Below are positions 27,809-35,685 of a stretch of 36,475 nucleotides of DNA, in pieces (within the stretch, counting starts at the first letter, position 1; each line of letters opens with the position of its first letter). The notes under the pieces are model-generated. The model was not told the origin of the DNA and did no database searches. It saw only the letters and a program-made list of their open reading frames with translations. Source of the stretch: an uncultured Clostridia bacterium (GTDB lineage Bacteria; Bacillota; Clostridia; Oscillospirales; Oscillospiraceae). The DNA is taken from positions 1 through 36,475 of the forward strand of contig CAMUZA010000012.1 of NCBI GenBank assembly GCA_947165085.1, given 5' to 3'. The position numbers and the translations under genes are program-made.

Positions 27809-30757
27809 ATGTCTGAAAGAATGTATCCCATTCCCTTTAAGTCCCTGATGAAATGGATCGTCGCCGAATATGCCCGCGAAGGCGAGATTTTCGGCATCCA
27901 CGCGCCCTATCTTGCAAAGGGCAAGACTCTGCCGATCTTCGGTGAGAAGATCGAGACCCCGTTCGGTCCCGCCGCGGGTCCGAACAGCCAGCTCGCGCAG
28001 AATATCATCGCCTCCTACATGGCGGGCGCGCGCTTCTTTGAGGTCAAGACCGTGCAGAAGATGGACGGCGAAGATCTCGCCCGCTGCGTGCCGCGTCCCT
28101 GCATTCTCGCGGACGACGAGGGCTACAATCAGGAGTGGTCCACGGAGCTGACCGTCCCGCAGGCGCAGGATGAGTACATCAAGGCTTGGTGCGCGCTGAA
28201 GGTGCTATCCAAGGTCTACGGCTTCGGCGATCCCGACGGCTTCGTCTTCAACATGTCCGTCGGTTACGACCTCGAGGGCATCAAGGGAGATAAGGTCAAC
28301 ACCTATATCGAGAATATGAAGGACGCATCCAAGACGCCGCAGTTTGCCGAGTGCAAGGAGGTCCTGAAGGAGTTCTTCCCGGAGGAGGCGGAGCTGATCG
28401 ACGGCATTTCCCCGCGCATTTCCCGCTCCATTACCCTCTCCACCCTGCACGGCTGCCCGCCCGATGAGATCGAGCGCATCGCGACCTACCTCATCAGCGA
28501 AAAGAAGGTCAACACCTTTGTCAAGTGCAACCCGACCATTCTCGGCTATAAGACCGCACGCGGCATTCTCGACTCCATGGGCTACGACTACATTGTCTTC
28601 GACGAGCACCACTTCAACGAAGATCTCCAGTGGGCGGACGCCGTTCCGATGTTCGAGCGTCTGCAGGCGCTGGCGGACAAGACCGGCGTGGAATTCGGCT
28701 TGAAGCTGTCCAACACCTTCCCCGTCGACACCACGCGCGGCGAGCTGCCCGGCGACGAGATGTACATGTCCGGCCGCAGCCTGTTCCCCCTGACGATCGA
28801 GATGTGCAACCGCATTTCCAAACAGTTCAAAGGCAAGATGCGTCTGTCCTTCGCGGGCGGCGCGGAGTTCTTCAACTGCGACAAGCTCTTTGCAGCCGGT
28901 ATTTGGCCGATCACCGTCGCGACGACCATCCTCAAGCCCGGCGGCTACAACCGTCTGAAGCAGATGTGCGAGAAGGTCGAAGGCATGCCGTTCCGCGCGT
29001 TCGCCGGCACGGATTCCGCCGCGATCGAGGCGCTGAGCATCGACAGTCATACAAACTACCATCATCTCAAGCCCATCAAGCCGATCCCCGCGCGCAAGAA
29101 CGAGGAGCGCGTGCCGTGGATGGACTGCTTCATGGCGCCCTGCAAGGGCGGCTGCCCCATCGCGCAGGATATTCCCGAATACATTGAGCTGTGCAGAAAG
29201 GGTCTGTACGGTCCCGCGCTGAAGCTCATTACCGAGAAAAACGCGCTGCCCTTCATCACCGGCACGATCTGCGCGCACCGCTGCCAGAACAAGTGCACCC
29301 GCAACTTCTATGACGAATCCGTGCAGATCCGCGACACCAAGCTCTTAGCGGCGCAGCACGGCTACGGCGCGCTGATGGCGTCCATTGAGAAACCCGCCAA
29401 GGTCGAGGGCAAAAAGGTTGCCATCGTCGGCGGCGGCCCGACCGGTATCGCCGCGGCATACTTCCTCGGCAGAGCCGGCGTGGAAACCACGATCTTTGAG
29501 CGCGAGAACAGCCTCGGCGGCGTTCCGCGCCACGTCATCCCCGCCTTCCGTATCACGGACGAAGCGATCGACAAGGACGTCGCTCTGATGCAGAAGTACG
29601 ACGTCGAGGTCAAGCTCGGCGCGCCCGCTCCCTCCGTTAAGGAACTCAAGGCGATGGGCTACACCCATATCCTCATGGCGGTCGGCGCATGGAAAGCCGG
29701 TCAGTTGGATATCGAAGGCAACGTTGTCGGCGTTATCGGTTGGATGAAGGACATGAAGAAGGAAGTCAAGCCGTGTCTGTCCGGCTCCGTCGTCGTGGTC
29801 GGCGCGGGCAACACCGCGATGGACGCCGCCCGCGTCGCAAAGCGCATGGGCGCGGATGCTACGATCGTTTACCGCCGCACGAAGAAATACATGCCCGCCG
29901 ACGAGCACGAGCTAAAGCTCGCCATCGAAGACGGCGTGAAATTCGTCGAGCTGGCGGCTCCGGTCAAGCAGGCCGACGGCAAGCTGACGTTGGAGAAGAT
30001 GAAGCTCGGCGAGCCGGACGCCTCCGGTCGCCGCTCCCCCGTTCCCACCGGTGAATTCTTCGAGATCCCCTGCGACCTCGTCGTCTCCGCGGTCGGTGAA
30101 AAGGTCGACGCAGAGCTCATGGCAGCCAACGGCATCGAGATGGGCCGCAAGGGTCCGGACTTCCAGACCAATATCGAAGGCGTCTATGCCGCAGGCGACT
30201 GCCACCGCGGCCCTGCAACCGTGGTCGAGGGCATCGCCGACGCCGCGAGGTTTGCCGAGATCGTGATCGGCGCAAAGCACGAATACGAGATTCCCGATCA
30301 GGCATACGTCACCAAGGCGGACGCCATCAAGAAGAAGGGCGTTCTCAGAATGAGCAAGGACGCCCGCTGCGGCGAAGGCAGCCGCTGCCTCGACTGCAAT
30401 ACCGTCTGTGAAAACTGTGCGGATTCCTGCCCGAACCGCGCGAACGTCGTCGTCAAGCTCGCTGACGGCAGACATGAGATCCTGCACGTCGACAAGATGT
30501 GCAACGAGTGCGGCAACTGCACGCACTTCTGTCCGTACGCCTCCGAGCCGTGCCACGACAAGTTCACGCTGTTCCAGACGGAAAAGGACATGGACGATTC
30601 TACGAACTTCGGCTTCCTCTTCCGCGAGGACGGCAAGGTCCGCGTCCGTCTGGCGACGGAGATGATCGTCGACCTCGATCAGCCGAACGACCTGCCGAAG
30701 GACATCGAGCTGTTCATCCTCACCGTCCGCAGCAAGTACAGCTATCTGTACAAATAA
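27809..30757 (+). CDS. ygfK: YgfK family multidomain iron-sulfur flavoprotein (putative selenate reductase subunit)
   Basis: 982-residue oxidoreductase. Residues about 1-420 resemble a dihydropyrimidine/dihydroorotate dehydrogenase barrel (TPFGPAAGPNSQLAQN, STLHGCPPDEIERIA); about 437-525 are a GltD-like iron-sulfur domain (CMAPCKGGCP, CAHRCQNKCTRN); then FAD binding at about 536 (VAIVGGGPTGIAAAYFLG) and NAD(P) binding at about 660 (VVVGAGNTAMDAARVA). The C-terminus has two ferredoxin-like clusters (CLDCNTVCENCADSCP, and CNECGNCTHFCPY at about 897). Named a selenate reductase subunit by association only; in purine-degrading anaerobes it is thought to handle reduction of a purine-derived ring. 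ATG has GGAGG upstream. Expected: cytoplasmic. Confidence 0.92.
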   Translation: MSERMYPIPFKSLMKWIVAEYAREGEIFGIHAPYLAKGKTLPIFGEKIETPFGPAAGPNSQLAQNIIASYMAGARFFEVKTVQKMDGEDLARCVPRPCILADDEGYNQEWSTELTVPQAQDEYIKAWCALKVLSKVYGFGDPDGFVFNMSVGYDLEGIKGDKVNTYIENMKDASKTPQFAECKEVLKEFFPEEAELIDGISPRISRSITLSTLHGCPPDEIERIATYLISEKKVNTFVKCNPTILGYKTARGILDSMGYDYIVFDEHHFNEDLQWADAVPMFERLQALADKTGVEFGLKLSNTFPVDTTRGELPGDEMYMSGRSLFPLTIEMCNRISKQFKGKMRLSFAGGAEFFNCDKLFAAGIWPITVATTILKPGGYNRLKQMCEKVEGMPFRAFAGTDSAAIEALSIDSHTNYHHLKPIKPIPARKNEERVPWMDCFMAPCKGGCPIAQDIPEYIELCRKGLYGPALKLITEKNALPFITGTICAHRCQNKCTRNFYDESVQIRDTKLLAAQHGYGALMASIEKPAKVEGKKVAIVGGGPTGIAAAYFLGRAGVETTIFERENSLGGVPRHVIPAFRITDEAIDKDVALMQKYDVEVKLGAPAPSVKELKAMGYTHILMAVGAWKAGQLDIEGNVVGVIGWMKDMKKEVKPCLSGSVVVVGAGNTAMDAARVAKRMGADATIVYRRTKKYMPADEHELKLAIEDGVKFVELAAPVKQADGKLTLEKMKLGEPDASGRRSPVPTGEFFEIPCDLVVSAVGEKVDAELMAANGIEMGRKGPDFQTNIEGVYAAGDCHRGPATVVEGIADAARFAEIVIGAKHEYEIPDQAYVTKADAIKKKGVLRMSKDARCGEGSRCLDCNTVCENCADSCPNRANVVVKLADGRHEILHVDKMCNECGNCTHFCPYASEPCHDKFTLFQTEKDMDDSTNFGFLFREDGKVRVRLATEMIVDLDQPNDLPKDIELFILTVRSKYSYLYK

Positions 30758-30767
30758 TCCGCAGCGT

Positions 30768-30798
30768 AAAAGCGGCGTCCGTTACGGACGCCGCTTTT
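30768..30798 (+). terminator. Terminator after ygfK
   Basis: AAAAGCGGCGTCCG (30768-30781) pairs with CGGACGCCGCTTTT (30785-30798) around TTA, followed by further T. Very stable. Confidence 0.9.
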
Positions 30799-30871
30799 TT
30801 GGCGAAAAAGTACGGAACTGTCTGCGGTTTCTGTCGTCTTATCCATAGAATCTATTATGGAGGTTTTTACG

Positions 30872-31459
30872 ATGAAACGACTGATTGCCTTGGTTTTGCT
30901 GCTGGCGCTTGCGCTGTCCTTTGCCGCATGCGCGAAGAAAAATGAAACGGCGGAAACTGTTCCGGACACTTCCGATCCTTCGCCGACGCAGGAGGTCACG
31001 GAAGTTGAACCGACGACGGAAACCGGAATTCCGGAGGATTTCAGCTTTTCCCTGGTCTACGGCATCGCCGGAGATCTGACCTACGACAGCGAGACCGGCG
31101 TGCTGGTCAAGCAGCGCGTCGCGACGCACGTCGAAGACTATACGACCACGTACTTTTTCACCGACGAGCAGAAACAGAGAGTTTACGATCTGATCGTCGC
31201 GATGACCCCCGCGTCCTATCCGGATGAATACAATCCGATCGACGAGAGAATTGGGTCTGAACCGTCTTATGAGATCGTCCTCACGGTGACGTACAACGGC
31301 GTCACAAAAAGGATCACCTGTCATAACATTGCAATCGGTGCAGCTCCCAAGGACGAGCAGGGCGAAAAATTCCTCGCCGTGCTGGACGCGATCTTGGAGA
31401 TTCTCGTTGCCAGCGACGAATGGCAGGCGCTGCCGGAGTATGAATTTCTCTATGCATAA
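30872..31459 (+). CDS. Predicted lipoprotein of unknown function
   Basis: 195 residues. Signal peptide MKRLIALVLLLALALSFAAC with lipobox SFAAC and Cys20. A Thr/Glu/Pro-rich linker follows (about 22-57), then one compact domain with SFSLVYGIAGDLTYDSETG, VEDYTTTYFFTDEQKQRVY and YEIVLTVTYNGVTKRIT. No enzyme motif is visible; the domain could bind a ligand or wall part. ATG 30872 is chosen because GGAGG lies 10 bases upstream, while the earlier in-frame ATG 30857 contains that site. It is a single gene between two terminators; 30799-30871 holds no clear promoter. Confidence 0.75.
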   Translation: MKRLIALVLLLALALSFAACAKKNETAETVPDTSDPSPTQEVTEVEPTTETGIPEDFSFSLVYGIAGDLTYDSETGVLVKQRVATHVEDYTTTYFFTDEQKQRVYDLIVAMTPASYPDEYNPIDERIGSEPSYEIVLTVTYNGVTKRITCHNIAIGAAPKDEQGEKFLAVLDAILEILVASDEWQALPEYEFLYA

Positions 31460-31473
31460 CCCAAAATAAGCCG

Positions 31474-31503
31474 AACGGCGCCTCAACCGAGGCGCCGTTT
31501 TCT
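31474..31503 (+). terminator. Terminator after the lipoprotein gene
   Basis: AACGGCGCCTC (31474-31484), loop AACC, GAGGCGCCGTT (31489-31499), then TTTC. Perfect 11-bp stem. Confidence 0.88.
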
Positions 31504-31507
31504 ATGC

Positions 31508-31537
31508 TTGCAATCCGTACCGTTAGTTTGGTATAAT
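31508..31537 (+). promoter_or_regulatory. Promoter of the alanyl-tRNA editing gene
   Basis: TTGCAA (31508-31513), 18-base spacer, perfect TATAAT (31532-31537), 31 bases before the ATG. Confidence 0.7.
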
Positions 31538-31568
31538 GTAGAAAATGGGTATTTTGCGGAGGCGCATC

Positions 31569-32717
31569 ATGGCTACCGAAAAGCTGTTTTATATCGACCA
31601 GTATTTGAAGGAGGAGACTGCGCGTGTGCTGTCCTGCGAATCGTGCAGGGGCGGCTATGCCGTCGTGCTCGACCGCACGATCTTTTACCCCACCGGCGGC
31701 GGTCAGCCCTGCGATCTAGGCACGCTCGGCGGCGCGAACGTGCTGGACGTATCCGAGCGTGACGGCGAGATCGTCCACCTATGCGACGCGCCGCTTTCCG
31801 TCGGCGAGACCGTAACGTGCAAGATCGACTTCGGCCGGCGTTTTCTCTTCATGCAGCAGCATTCCGGCGAACATCTCGTTTCCGGCGTGGTGCATCGCCG
31901 CCACGGCTTTGAGAACGTCGGCTTCCACATGGGAAGCGACTGCGTGACCTTTGATTTCAGCGGAGAGATCCGCGCGGAGGAACTAAAGAGCATCGAGCGC
32001 GAGGTCAACGAGATCATCTATCGAAACATCAAGGCGGAGGTCCTCTATCCGGATGCGGAACACCTCCATGATTATCCCTTCCGCAGCAAGAAGGAGCTGT
32101 CCGGCTGGGTGCGGCTGGTGCAGTTCGGCGACGCTGATTTATGCGCCTGCTGCGGACTGCACGTCGCGGCGACCGGCGAGATTGGTCTGGTCAAGCTGCT
32201 GTCCACGACGAAATTTCACGAAGGCTCGCGCGTTGAGATGCTTGCCGGCATCCGTGCGCTGGACTATATGAACGCCCTTGCGGAGCAAAACCGCGAGGTC
32301 TCCAATTTACTGTCCGCAAAGCCGCTTGCAACAGCGGCGGCAGTGCGCCGCGTCAGCGATGAGCTGGCAAGCGCGCAGTACCGCGTCGGCGAACTGGAAA
32401 ACCGCCTCTTTGCCGTCAAAGCGGCTCAGTATGCGGGTGCTGGCGACGTTCTGCTCTTCGAAAGCGCCATGTCCCCCGACGCCTTGCGCCGTCTGACCGA
32501 CGCGGTCATGCAGACCTGCGGCGGCAGGTGCGCGGTTTTTTCCGGTGCGGATGGGAATTATAAATACGCCGTTGGGCAGAAGAACGGCGATCTGCGCGAA
32601 CTGGTGAAGTCGCTCAATGCCGCCTTAACCGGCAGAGGCGGCGGAAAGCCATTCTTCGCGCAGGGCTCTGTCGCCGCGTCAAAAGAAGAGATCGAAGCAT
32701 TTTTTGCCGCCCTGTGA
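31569..32717 (+). CDS. Alanyl-tRNA editing protein (AlaX-L type with DHHA1 domain)
   Basis: 382 residues, a free-standing relative of the AlaRS editing domain that clears mischarged (Ser or Gly) tRNA-Ala. N-terminal beta-barrel (about 1-85, with TIFYPTGGGQPCD), zinc-binding editing core with His98 and His102 in QQHSGEHLVSG and Cys194-His198 in CACCGLHVAATGEIG, then the C-terminal DHHA1-like domain (about 285-382, FARGGGKP-like GRGGGKPFFAQGSV). Editing alone, with no aminoacylation domain. Start ATG 31569 was preferred over 31545 because GGAGG lies just upstream. Followed 13 bases later by rlmA. Confidence 0.92.
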   Translation: MATEKLFYIDQYLKEETARVLSCESCRGGYAVVLDRTIFYPTGGGQPCDLGTLGGANVLDVSERDGEIVHLCDAPLSVGETVTCKIDFGRRFLFMQQHSGEHLVSGVVHRRHGFENVGFHMGSDCVTFDFSGEIRAEELKSIEREVNEIIYRNIKAEVLYPDAEHLHDYPFRSKKELSGWVRLVQFGDADLCACCGLHVAATGEIGLVKLLSTTKFHEGSRVEMLAGIRALDYMNALAEQNREVSNLLSAKPLATAAAVRRVSDELASAQYRVGELENRLFAVKAAQYAGAGDVLLFESAMSPDALRRLTDAVMQTCGGRCAVFSGADGNYKYAVGQKNGDLRELVKSLNAALTGRGGGKPFFAQGSVAASKEEIEAFFAAL

Positions 32718-32730
32718 TAAGGAGAACGCC

Positions 32731-33537
32731 ATGATCATTCCCCTCTGTCCGGTCTGCGGCGCGCCGCTGACGACGGAAAAACCCGCGTGGAAATGTAGGA
32801 ATAATCACAGCTTCGATGTGGCGCGGCAGGGCTACGTCAATCTCCTGCCGGTAACGCAGAAGCATTCTCTGCACCCCGGCGACACCGCCGCGATGGTCGC
32901 AGCAAGGCGCGACTTTCTGAACGCAGGATACTATGAGCCGGTCGCGGAAAAGCTGCGTGAGCTTGTTGCGTCCTACGCGCCGCATGCGGAAAGCATTCTC
33001 GATGCCGGCTGCGGCGAGGGATATTACCTGTCTCAACTGGAAGCAAAAGAACGCTGGGGCGTCGATATCTCAAAGGATGCCGTTCGCTTTGCCGCCGCGC
33101 GCGAAAAAAGCGCGCGATTCCTCGTTGCCACCGCGGCGCATCTCCCCTTTTCTGACGCCGCGTTCGACTGCGTGCTGTCCATGTTCGCTCTGACCGCCGC
33201 GGCGGAATTTGCCCGCGTTCTGAAGGACGGCGGCATATTCATTCAGGTCCTCGCGGGAGAAAAGCACCTTTCCGCCCTGAAATCCGTCATCTACCCAATG
33301 CTGTTGGAAAAAGAAAAGAATCTGCATCCGCAGTTGGACAGCTTCACCCTGCTGCACAAAGAAACGCTGTCCTTCGCTTTTACGTTGGAAACGCGCGAAA
33401 TGGTACAGAATCTTCTTTGTATGACGCCGCATGTCTGGCGCATTTCCAAAAACGGCGCGGAGGCGCTGGCGAGAATCAGCCGTCTTTCCGACCGCACGGA
33501 AGTTGTTTTCAATGTATACGGTAGACAAAAGCGGTAA
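32731..33537 (+). CDS. rlmA: 23S rRNA (guanine-N1)-methyltransferase RlmA-like
   Basis: 268-residue SAM-dependent rRNA methyltransferase of the RlmA/RrmA group (targets the 23S helix 35 guanine). A zinc ribbon at the N-terminus uses CPVCG and KCRNNHSFD; the segment VARQGYVNLLPVTQKHSLHP is a family hallmark. The SAM fold has ILDAGCGEGYYLSQL (motif I) and GVDISKDAVRFAA. The choice between RlmAI and RlmAII cannot be settled here. ATG 32731 has AAGGAG upstream. A promoter for prfA begins inside its 3' end. Confidence 0.88.
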   Translation: MIIPLCPVCGAPLTTEKPAWKCRNNHSFDVARQGYVNLLPVTQKHSLHPGDTAAMVAARRDFLNAGYYEPVAEKLRELVASYAPHAESILDAGCGEGYYLSQLEAKERWGVDISKDAVRFAAAREKSARFLVATAAHLPFSDAAFDCVLSMFALTAAAEFARVLKDGGIFIQVLAGEKHLSALKSVIYPMLLEKEKNLHPQLDSFTLLHKETLSFAFTLETREMVQNLLCMTPHVWRISKNGAEALARISRLSDRTEVVFNVYGRQKR

Positions 33538-33550
33538 TATCTGCTAAAAT
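33522..33550 (+). promoter_or_regulatory. Promoter of the prfA operon
   Basis: TAGACA (33522-33527), 17-base spacer, TGC-TAAAAT (-10 at 33545-33550), overlapping the end of rlmA and 28 bases before the prfA ATG. Confidence 0.6.
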
Positions 33551-33577
33551 CAATCATCAAGTTTTTTGGAGTAGTTT

Positions 33578-34648
33578 ATGCTGGACAAGCTGAAATTTGT
33601 CGAGGAAAAATATATCGAACTGTGCGATCGCGTGGAGCGTCCGGATTTTTACGACGATCCGAAGAAGGCCGCCGCGTATCTGAAAGAGCAAAAAGAGCTG
33701 GAGCCTGTCGTCAATGCTTACCGCGCCTATCTTCGCGCGAAGCAGGATATGAATGACGCGCTGGAGCTCATGAGTGCAGAGCCTGAGATGAAGGAATTCT
33801 GCCAGGAAGAATACGCCGCGTCGAAGAAGCGCAGCGAAGAACTGGAGCAGGAACTGAAAATCCTGCTGCTGCCGCACGACCCGAACGACGACAAGAGCGT
33901 CATCATGGAAATTCGCGGCGGCGTGGGCGGCGAGGAAAGCGCGCTTTTCGCGCACAGCCTGTTCCGCATGTACAACCTCTACGCCGCCTCAAAGGGCTGG
34001 TCTGTGGAGCTTTTGAACTACAATGAGACGGAGCTCGGCGGCATCAAGGAGGCCGACTTTGAGATTCGCGGCAGCGGCGCATGGTCGCGGCTGAAATTCG
34101 AATCCGGCGTACACCGCGTACAGCGCGTGCCGGAGACGGAGTCCGGCGGGCGCGTGCATACCTCCACGGCGACGGTCGCGGTGCTTCCCGAAATGGAGGA
34201 GGCGGACGTAAACATCCGTCCCGAGGATATCGAGATGCAGGTCTACCGCTCCTCCGGCGCAGGCGGTCAGCACATCAACAAAACCTCGTCCGCCGTCCGC
34301 TTGATTCACAAGCCGACCGGCATCGTCGTCTCCTGTCAGGAGGAGCGCAGCCAGTTCCAGAACCGCGAAAAGTGCATGCTCATGCTCTCGTCCAAGCTCT
34401 ATCAGATGGAGCAGGAGCGCATCGAATCCGCCTATTCCGGCGAACGGCGTTCGCAGGTCGGCAGCGGCATGCGCAATGAGAAAATCCGCACCTATAACTT
34501 CCCGCAGAGCCGCGTGACCGATCACCGGATCGGTCTGACGCTGTATAAAATCGATTCTATTATGAACGGAGATCTTGACGAGATCATTGACGCGCTGATC
34601 AGCGCGGATCAGGCGGAAAAGCTCCGTGAAAGCGGTGAAAACACATGA
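33578..34648 (+). CDS. prfA: Peptide chain release factor 1
   Basis: Decodes UAA and UAG and releases the nascent chain. 356 residues. The PxT codon-recognition tripeptide is Pro-Glu-Thr (about 185-187, in HRVQRVPETESGG), usual for Firmicutes. The catalytic GGQ is at about 229-231 in RSSGAGGQHINKTSSAVR. Coiled-coil N-terminal domain (about 1-95). ATG follows TTGGAG. It overlaps the next gene by four bases (ATGA). The common prmC neighbour (the GGQ methylase) is not adjacent and is not in the window. Confidence 0.98.
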   Translation: MLDKLKFVEEKYIELCDRVERPDFYDDPKKAAAYLKEQKELEPVVNAYRAYLRAKQDMNDALELMSAEPEMKEFCQEEYAASKKRSEELEQELKILLLPHDPNDDKSVIMEIRGGVGGEESALFAHSLFRMYNLYAASKGWSVELLNYNETELGGIKEADFEIRGSGAWSRLKFESGVHRVQRVPETESGGRVHTSTATVAVLPEMEEADVNIRPEDIEMQVYRSSGAGGQHINKTSSAVRLIHKPTGIVVSCQEERSQFQNREKCMLMLSSKLYQMEQERIESAYSGERRSQVGSGMRNEKIRTYNFPQSRVTDHRIGLTLYKIDSIMNGDLDEIIDALISADQAEKLRESGENT

Positions 34649-35685
34649 AAACCGTGATATTCCGGGCTGACGATCCGCAGACGCCGAAAAAGGCCGCCGA
34701 GATCATCCGAAGCGGCGGTCTCGTCGCTATCCCGACGGAAACTGTCTACGGACTGGGCGCGAACGCGATGGACGAAGCGGCGGTCGCGAAGATTTTCGAA
34801 GCGAAAGGCCGTCCGCAGGATAACCCCTTGATCATTCATATCTCCTGCGCGGCGGAGCTGGAGCGTTACTGCCATGATATACCGGACAGCGCGTATCTGC
34901 TTGCCGAACGCTTCTGGCCGGGGCCTTTAACGATGGTACTTCCCGTCAGGGACTGCATCCCGAAACGCACCACGGCGGGTCTGGATACCGTCGCCGTCCG
35001 CTGTCCAAAGACCGCGGTCACCCGCGCGCTGATTGCGGAGGCGGGCGTTCCGATCGCCGCACCGTCGGCGAATCTTTCCGGAAAACCGTCCACCACGACG
35101 GCGGCGCACGTCCTGCACGACTACGGCACGGACGGCAGGATCGACGCGATCATCAACGGCGGCGCGTGCGAGGTCGGCGTGGAATCCACCATCGTCGACC
35201 TGACCGGCGCGCGTCCGCGGCTGCTTCGCCCGGGCGGTGTCACGCCGGAAGAACTGCGGGCGCTTTTGGGCGATCTGGAAATCGACAAAGCCGTGCTGGA
35301 GCAGATCTCCAACGATACCGTCGTCCGCGCGCCGGGTATGAAGTACCGGCACTACGCGCCGGGCGCGGAGGTCTACATCGTTACCGGCTCGAGCGAGGCG
35401 GCTGCCGCCTACGTGCGCAAACGCTTCACAGACGGCGACGCCGTGCTCTGCTTTGAGGAGGAGCTGCCGCTGTTTGACGGCTGCAATCCCACCGCCTACG
35501 GGAAAAGCAGCGACGTGAGAACCCTGTCGGCGGGACTGTTCGCCGCACTGCGCGCCTTGGATCGTCCGGAAATCAAAACGATCTACGCCCGCTGTCCGGA
35601 GGGCGGCGGCGTTGCCTACGCGGTCGGCAACCGTCTGAAAAAGGCGGCGGCGTTCCGCTGCGTCGATGCGGAGGCGGAGCTATGA
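34645..35685 (+). CDS. L-threonylcarbamoyladenylate synthase (Sua5/YwlC type)
   Basis: Makes threonylcarbamoyl-AMP for the t6A37 modification of ANN-decoding tRNAs. 346 residues: the YrdC/Sua5 domain (about 1-205) with GGLVAIPTETVYGLGANAMD, KGRPQDNPLIIHI, FWPGPLTMVL and APSANLSGKPSTT; then the Sua5 C-terminal domain from about 215 (APGMKYRHYAPGAEVYIV). Length and two-domain form match YwlC rather than short TsaC. Start ATG 34645 overlaps the prfA stop; coaE overlaps its own stop by four bases, so the three genes form a tightly coupled chain. Confidence 0.96.
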   Translation: MKTVIFRADDPQTPKKAAEIIRSGGLVAIPTETVYGLGANAMDEAAVAKIFEAKGRPQDNPLIIHISCAAELERYCHDIPDSAYLLAERFWPGPLTMVLPVRDCIPKRTTAGLDTVAVRCPKTAVTRALIAEAGVPIAAPSANLSGKPSTTTAAHVLHDYGTDGRIDAIINGGACEVGVESTIVDLTGARPRLLRPGGVTPEELRALLGDLEIDKAVLEQISNDTVVRAPGMKYRHYAPGAEVYIVTGSSEAAAAYVRKRFTDGDAVLCFEEELPLFDGCNPTAYGKSSDVRTLSAGLFAALRALDRPEIKTIYARCPEGGGVAYAVGNRLKKAAAFRCVDAEAEL

